Assembly (NCBI GenBank): GCA_905221605.1
Contig: CAJNDS010002201.1
Span: 406,022-470,021 of the forward strand
Reading direction: 5' to 3'
Length of the DNA stretch: 64,000 bases
Source of the DNA: Symbiodinium natans
Lineage: Eukaryota; Sar; Dinophyceae; Suessiales; Symbiodiniaceae
The notes under the pieces are model-generated. The model worked only from the letters and a program-made list of their open reading frames with translations. It did no database searches and was not told the origin of the DNA. How positions within the stretch are numbered: the first letter of the stretch is position 1; each line of letters starts with the position of its first letter. A program made the translations under genes and the position numbers. Positions 59,043-64,000 of the stretch are shown here, piece by piece.

Positions 59043-62000
59043 GGCTTGGTGCTTTCAATAGTTTTCATTGGCCTGGGCTTCCACCCGAAAACAGGTTTCG
59101 CAGAGATGAAGAACATGTCTGTCAAGCTCAGTCCGGAGGAGGACCAGTATGATGTTCACGGTTACAGCGTGAACAAGTACCTTGGCCATGGCTCTGGCAA
59201 ACCTCATTTGGGGCTTATCTCAAAGCTTCTCTGCCATCCGCCACAACAGCCCCTAACGATGCAAGGCATTGGGTCCAGGGCCCAAACACCGTGTTCACGA
59301 GCATCATGTCGGCCATGCTCACGGGAAACCTCCGCGGGTATGATTCCGTCTTCCTCATGGAGATGGATGCGGTGCTCGTCAAGGTGCACAGTTTCATTCA
59401 AAAGACAGACTGGTCGAAGGCAGCTAGATCAGGGTGCTGTGGCAACAGCATGAACGGCTTACGTCGGTCGGTACAGCTGGATTGTAGTTGGTTCCAGTAG
59501 CGGGTGGCACTTATTCAGTCCGGGGAGTCGATGCGACTGCAATCGACTGCATGTAACCTGCAAGCAGCTGTATGTACGAAAGCATGTTGAGGCTTCCTCT
59601 TCATCCAGAGGCCCCCAAAATCCTTGATCCATTCAAGGCGGGATGGCTGGAGCAGTTCGAGAGAGAGGCTTTGGAGATGCCCACGAAGAACATGGCCATC
59701 CGCGGCAGCAAGTACTTGGGCCACAAGTGGGATGCTTTCAAGCACCTGATGCCGGCCCACGTCGTCGAACACATCAACGGCAACGCCATTTACAACTTGA
59801 AGCCACGCTGTACTCTTGCATGTTGTTATGATGCTTAATTTTGCTGTATTCATGAGCTGCTTCAGATGTAGGGCCGGTGAGGGCGTGCCGAAAGTTCTGC
59901 GTAAATAGGTCGTTAAATCTGGCGGCACGCGTTTCTCCTAGAAAGGGTTTGTTTGGAACAAGTGTTCGTGATGGTTCGTGACTTGCGCGGTGCTCTTTGA
60001 TTGTCACGGTTGTAGCGGAGCTCTCGCTGTGTCGCGGGCCATCTAAGTCGTTCGAAGCGTGTGCGTGCATTTGTTTTGCGGTCTGTCTCATTTCCAGCCG
60101 TCGCGCTGTTCTCTGCGTCTCCCTTGTAGCGGTCATATCAGTACAGGCGCAGTAGTGCAAGATGTCTTGGAAGCACGCTCAGCTCGCGCTCAATGAAGGA
60201 AACATCCTTGGCTCAAGTTTTTGCACGACACCTTCGTCGGGAAAGGCAAGATTCAGATGACGGAGGAGATGGCCTTCGATGTGGCGTTCGCCATGATCAC
60301 TCAGGTTAGCAGTTAACACTGCCTGAATCAAGGGTTCCCTCTAGTCGGGAATGAAGTCTCGAATTTCCAAGAGAGAGAGAGAGAGAGAGTCAGAGAGAGA
60401 GAGAGAGAGACAGACAGAGACAGACAGAGACAGACAGAGACAGACAGAGACAGACAGAGACAGAGAGAGACATAGAGAGACATAGAGAGAGACACAGAGA
60501 GACACAGAGAGACAGAGAGAGACAGAGAGACACAGAGAGACACAGAGAGACACAGAGAGACACAGAGAGACAGAGAGAGACACAGAGAGACAGAGAGAGA
60601 CAGAGAGCGACAGAGAGAGACAACGGCCTTTCATACTTTTCTTTGCCCGTCAACATGATGGGAGTCACGAGACCCTGCACATCACGCGCCCCTTGGGGCG
60701 GCCCTCTCTTCGGGGGGGGCTACGCGTGCAGGAGAGAGAGAGAGAGAGACAGAGAGAGACAGAGAGACAGAGAGACAGAGAGAAAACAGAGAAACTAATG
60801 TGGTGGTTTGGACCAGTGCCGTGGTCTCACTTCGGGGCGGCCTCAGCAATGACGTGCTGAGAAATCGGTACACCTGGGGGACGCACCGAACAGAGGCCTG
60901 CAAGGCTGCATGTTTTTGACCAGGCACACGTTTTGCTTTGTGGGAGTCCGGTTTTGTTGTGGTTTTGCTAGTATTCCTTCCTCTCGAAACTCCCACTTTT
61001 CTCATCGACCTCGACCGAAAACGGGGGCGGGCGACGATGCCCGGGCCCTACCAAAGACAAAGAGAGAGAGAGAGAGACAGAGAGAGAGACAGAGACAGAG
61101 AGAGAGAGAGAGAGAGCGAGAGCGAGAGCGACAGCGAGAGAGCTAGAGAGATTTATCAGTTACTGTGAAGAGGTTGTAAAGGCACGAAAGACACTGCTGA
61201 TCAGGCGGCCATGGACGGCTCTGACCATGAGCTTGCCGCAGGTTTCTCCCAAAGCAAAGGCAGCAATGCGACCTACTCTGGGGACTCGATGCTCATTGGC
61301 AACTATGCTGCTAGGTCGGCAAAACGAATCTTTTTCGCTGCTACAGTATGCTACAGTTGGCTCTATCATCACAAGAGTGCTTTTCCTAGCTTCTGCGTTG
61401 CCATGGCAGGCCAACACGCTCTTGAACCACAGCTTCGACGTCCCGACCTACATTCGCCATGGCTCTGCCAGAAATCTCTTCCACAGCCTTGCAGATGACC
61501 AGGTCACCTTAGGAGTGGCGGCTTACGACCACAGCACAGGTCACATCATGAACACGACTCGTAGCAACCACCCCTTCAAGAACATCCTGATGCTTCAGTA
61601 CTTCCCCGGTAAGAAAGCCGTGGAGAAGATTGCGTCCCCGAGCGGCGAGGTCATGGTGACCACGCAGCAGGCAACGCAGGAGCCCCACATGCATCTGTGT
61701 GAGGTCGCCAAGTTGGCGACGACGCCGTGGTTCGCTCTGACCGACAACTACCACGTCATCAATGCGCCTGTGACTGGGTCTTTCCAGCACCTATCCGCTT
61801 TTTCAGGGGCTCATTTGGTTTGTATGCAGTTGGAACCGACGTGATGGCCCTCAAGAGCCAAACTTACGGGAGTTAATGAAAGGTCACCGTGCTCATGGAC
61901 CACTCTGACCCGCAGATGCCTGTCCCCGTGATGCCCTATGCCCATGGCTGCGAGCGTGGCGACTGCCAGGCCTCGCTGGATCAGGCCTCGGACCTCTTTG

Positions 62001-62580
62001 GTGTTCACTTGGAGTACCACCACGATCCGTATGAGCTGCTCTTCAGCACAAGGGACGCTAGAGACTTCTGCTCCTCCTGGCAGCAAGCGGCGGGTAGCAA
62101 GAGCTGGAAGTCTTGCGAGCTAGCGTATGGGCCGACGGCCGATGATTACGTGGCCTGGAAGATCAGCACAAGCAAGACCAACCTGATTGCAACCCCCAAA
62201 AACAAGGCCACGTATGGTTGGAGAGCATGGACGCAACGGTGGACGCCTGCTCCAATGGATACGCGACAATGTCGGGTGCAGGTTTACGGACTCATCGAGT
62301 ACCATCAGGCCCTTGGGAACATCACATCGTGCAGCCAACATATCGAGGACCAGGTCGCCTGCACAGAGGATCCAGATTGCTCTTGGGTGCTGTTTGGCAT
62401 AAATTCTGGTGTAGCTAAGAAAAGAACTTGCCAGCTTGAAGCAGGAATGCACACACACACACACACAGACACAAGCAGAGAGACTGACCAATCCCAAGGC
62501 AAGTGGATGCCAAAGTTCCAGTCGGGCGTTTGTGTGAAAAGTTGGGCCTATGCACCTTTGTGGCATTTACCTGTTGTTAC
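59043..62580 (+). CDS. multi-exon glycosyltransferase-like gene
   Basis: Plus-strand exon-like segments. About 59043-59210 (AG|G start; [20 protein letters not shown]). 59279-59383 ([20 protein letters not shown], then [15 protein letters not shown]; starts AG|GGC, ends AAG|GT). About 59572-59800 ([30 protein letters not shown]). About 60205-60304 ([20 protein letters not shown]). About 61220-61315 ([14 protein letters not shown]). About 61420-61765 ([33 protein letters not shown]). 61888-about 62430 ([45 protein letters not shown]). The GPNxVF...[12 protein letters not shown] and HINGNAIY blocks recall nucleotide-sugar transferase-like proteins seen in algae and dinoflagellates, where the acidic MEMD would bind metal and sugar nucleotide. 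This reading is tentative. Start and stop are not fixed; later exons could belong to a second gene. Confidence 0.5.
60370..60622. repeat. GA / GACAGA / GACACAGA microsatellite
   Basis: An intronic simple repeat of GACAGA, GAGACACA and GA units. Ser/Leu-rich minus-strand ORFs over it are artefacts. Confidence 0.95.
60731..60790. repeat. GA/GACA microsatellite
   Basis: Short second patch of the same kind of repeat. Confidence 0.9.
61056..61152. repeat. GA/GACA/GCGA microsatellite
   Basis: Third patch, in the intron before the exon at about 61220. Confidence 0.9.
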
Positions 62581-63506
62581 AAGTAAGTTTGAGGCTGACA
62601 GCCCGCACAGTGACAGTCTGATCATCGGGCATTTACGTTTCAAGCAGTTTTGGCCTTGCAGGCCCACAGGCATCGGCGATGGCGCAAGGGCGTCAGGCGA
62701 AATAAGGGCGGGTATTATGGCAGCCTGGCACAAGAGACGCAACAAGATGCAGAGAATGTGCATGAAGACCCCGTCCACTTCATGCAGCTCAACAGAAGCC
62801 GGCAGGAACTGTGACATCGGGTGACATCATGAGTTCCAGCCGAAGCCTTCCGAGGTTTCTCAGGGTTTCTGAGCAGCGCTTGTCCAGGACGCACACAGAC
62901 CACTTCGCTTAGGTAATCTGGAGCGAAGGAGTGTGCCCTCGAAAGCGTTTAACACTGTTTGTTTGCTTTTTGTTTATTCACTCTGGCGGACAGCTGGCAT
63001 CACGTCGCTCGCCTCGGGAGCTGCCCTGAAGGGGTGCTCGTGAGTTTTCCGCAGAGCTCCTGCCATTCAAAGCAGCTGGCACAGTGTTTCCTTCGAGTTC
63101 TGGCCGCAACGGACCAAAAAGCTGGGATAGGGCTCTTGCAAAGCAATTCATGCGGTGGTCTAGCCTTGGTCCTTCGTGCTGTCTGCGCTGGGGGTGCGCG
63201 GTCTGAAACACAGCGCCCATGTGACGTTAGGCACTCAGCTCAAAAATCCAGATTTTGGGGTAAAGAAGCAGGCGCAGTCTCGCACAAACTTGGCCGAACC
63301 GTTTTGATGCACCCTTTTTATGATGCGACTGTTCCTCGTCGGCTGGGCTCTCCACCTGGCCCAGGCGTTGTGATGAAATACCATTACGCCCTCCCCCAGC
63401 TCGGAAATGCTTGAGATGGCGCACCGAATCAGTTTCATCACAGGCTTGTGAAGAGAAGGGCCTGGACATCCGTCACACTCTGCAAAGCTAAACCATCTCG
63501 AACTAT
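62581..63506. other. spacer or further introns, nothing firm
   Basis: About 0.9 kb. A CA microsatellite lies at 62449-62467 just before it. Short frames without motif on both strands. Confidence 0.4.
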
Positions 63507-63788
63507 CTAGCAGCATTCCCAGTGCTTTGACATGAAGCTTCTGCCAACGACGGGACTCTTGCCTGTATTTCCCGCACCACCTCCGGGCAGACCCGAAAGG
63601 GCATCTGGGGATCCCAGCAGCTTGGTGACAAACTGCTGTGGGCAGCTTCGTCCAGTGAGGAACAGGAAGGCTGAGCGAATGTACTCACGGTTCTCTGTGG
63701 AGTCCATGTCTTCGACGCTGCACCCGGCCTGTTCCACTGTCATTCCATCGTGGCCTGGTGTAAACTGGAAAGCGTGGGGCAAGTGCAA
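63507..63788 (-). CDS. exon-like ORF, unrecognised
   Basis: Minus-strand frame reads HLPHAFQFTPGHDGMTVEQA, then CSVEDMDSTENREYIRSAFL and FLTGRSCPQQFVTKLLGS. The composition is protein-like, but I recognise no family. If real it would be an exon of a gene running toward the plus-strand gene, opposite in direction. Confidence 0.25.
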   Translation of the reverse strand: MHLPHAFQFTPGHDGMTVEQAGCSVEDMDSTENREYIRSAFLFLTGRSCPQQFVTKLLGSPDALSGLPGGGAGNTGKSPVVGRSFMSKHWECC

Positions 63789-63820
63789 TGTCGTCGTTGC
63801 ATGCCAGTGAGGATTGCAGG

Positions 63821-63955
63821 GTGTGGGGGCTGTGGGGGCTGTGTGGGGGCTGTGTGGGGGCTGTGTGGGGGCTGTGTGGGGGCTGTGTGGGGGCTGTGTG
63901 GGGGCTGTGTGGGGGCTGTGTGTGGGCTGTGTGTGGGCTGTGTGTGGCCTGATTA
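63821..63955. repeat. 11-bp minisatellite GTGTGGGGGCT
   Basis: About 11-12 copies of GTGTGGGGGCT with late variants GTGTGTGGGCT. The His/Pro/Thr-rich minus-strand ORF over it is repeat translation. Confidence 0.95.
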
Positions 63956-64000
63956 CTACGATTTCTCATTTGAAGCCAGTTGCGTTTGTTTGGGGAAGCG

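Noticed and set aside
60211..60224. TTGGCTCAAG as a possible second spliced-leader relic
   Set aside because: Only 10 bases match, it lies inside a multi-exon gene close to an exon start, and nothing upstream resembles the leader.
60328..60680. Ser/Leu/Val-rich minus-strand ORFs
   Set aside because: Translation of GACAGA/GACACA microsatellite.
63685..63969. HTQPPHSPHT-repeat ORF
   Set aside because: Translation of the 11-bp minisatellite.

Overview
The window reads as nuclear DNA of a dinoflagellate, most like the Symbiodiniaceae. Protein-coding stretches are cut by many short introns. In the one gene I could rebuild completely (proteasome alpha-4, 13 exons) all 12 acceptors read AG|G, and eight of the 12 donors are GC rather than GT, which is the dinoflagellate intron style. 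Host genes on the left lie head-to-tail on one strand. The retroelements are of the kinds common in dinoflagellates: Ty1/copia, a tyrosine-recombinase (DIRS-like) element and several LINEs. There is no bacterial-style operon, no CRISPR array, and no rRNA or tRNA gene that I could recognise.

Left third (0-24.2 kb): a unidirectional minus-strand array. In transcription order from the right: a Lgl/tomosyn-like R-SNARE protein (20.3-24.2 kb, one open exon of 1297 codons), exon-like pieces of an unrecognised gene (17.6-20.3 kb), proteasome alpha-4 (14.9-17.5 kb), a many-exon TPR-like gene (8.1-14.1 kb), an acyl-carrier-protein domain of polyketide-synthase type (4.1-4.7 kb), a four-exon 2-oxoglutarate/Fe(II) oxygenase (2.4-3.5 kb) and a sulfotransferase (0.6-1.5 kb). 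Between about 4.7 and 8.1 kb there is an AT-rich gap with microsatellites.

Middle (24.2-40 kb): retroelement debris and satellites. It holds a 9-bp GA-rich minisatellite; a LINE with endonuclease and reverse transcriptase (RT) start; RT tails of other LINEs on both strands; a GC-rich retro-ORF with a poly(A) tail; a lone EF-hand exon; a palindromic ACTCGT-type satellite; an AT-rich stretch with nothing recognised; and a 5'-truncated LINE that carries C2H2/CCHC-type fingers and a ubiquitin-specific-protease (USP)-like domain.

Right (40-58.8 kb): two large minus-strand retroelements side by side. The first (about 40.1-49.9 kb) is DIRS-like: tyrosine recombinase, CCCH gag-like protein, RT and RNase H, with the recombinase upstream of gag and RT. 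It is saturated with the hexamer AATGYA. The second (50.05-58.79 kb) is a near-intact Ty1/copia element with about 98% similar 210-bp LTRs. Each LTR holds a 15-base stretch differing at one base from the 3' end of the dinoflagellate spliced leader. Its pol ends in a methyltransferase-like extension, and a small membrane-protein ORF lies downstream of pol.

Right edge (59-64 kb): a plus-strand multi-exon gene with glycosyltransferase-like exons and GACAGA microsatellites in its introns, then an 11-bp minisatellite. Host genes thus point outward from the retroelement-rich middle, as at a divergent strand-switch region. Exon ends outside proteasome alpha-4 and the intact ORFs are approximate.
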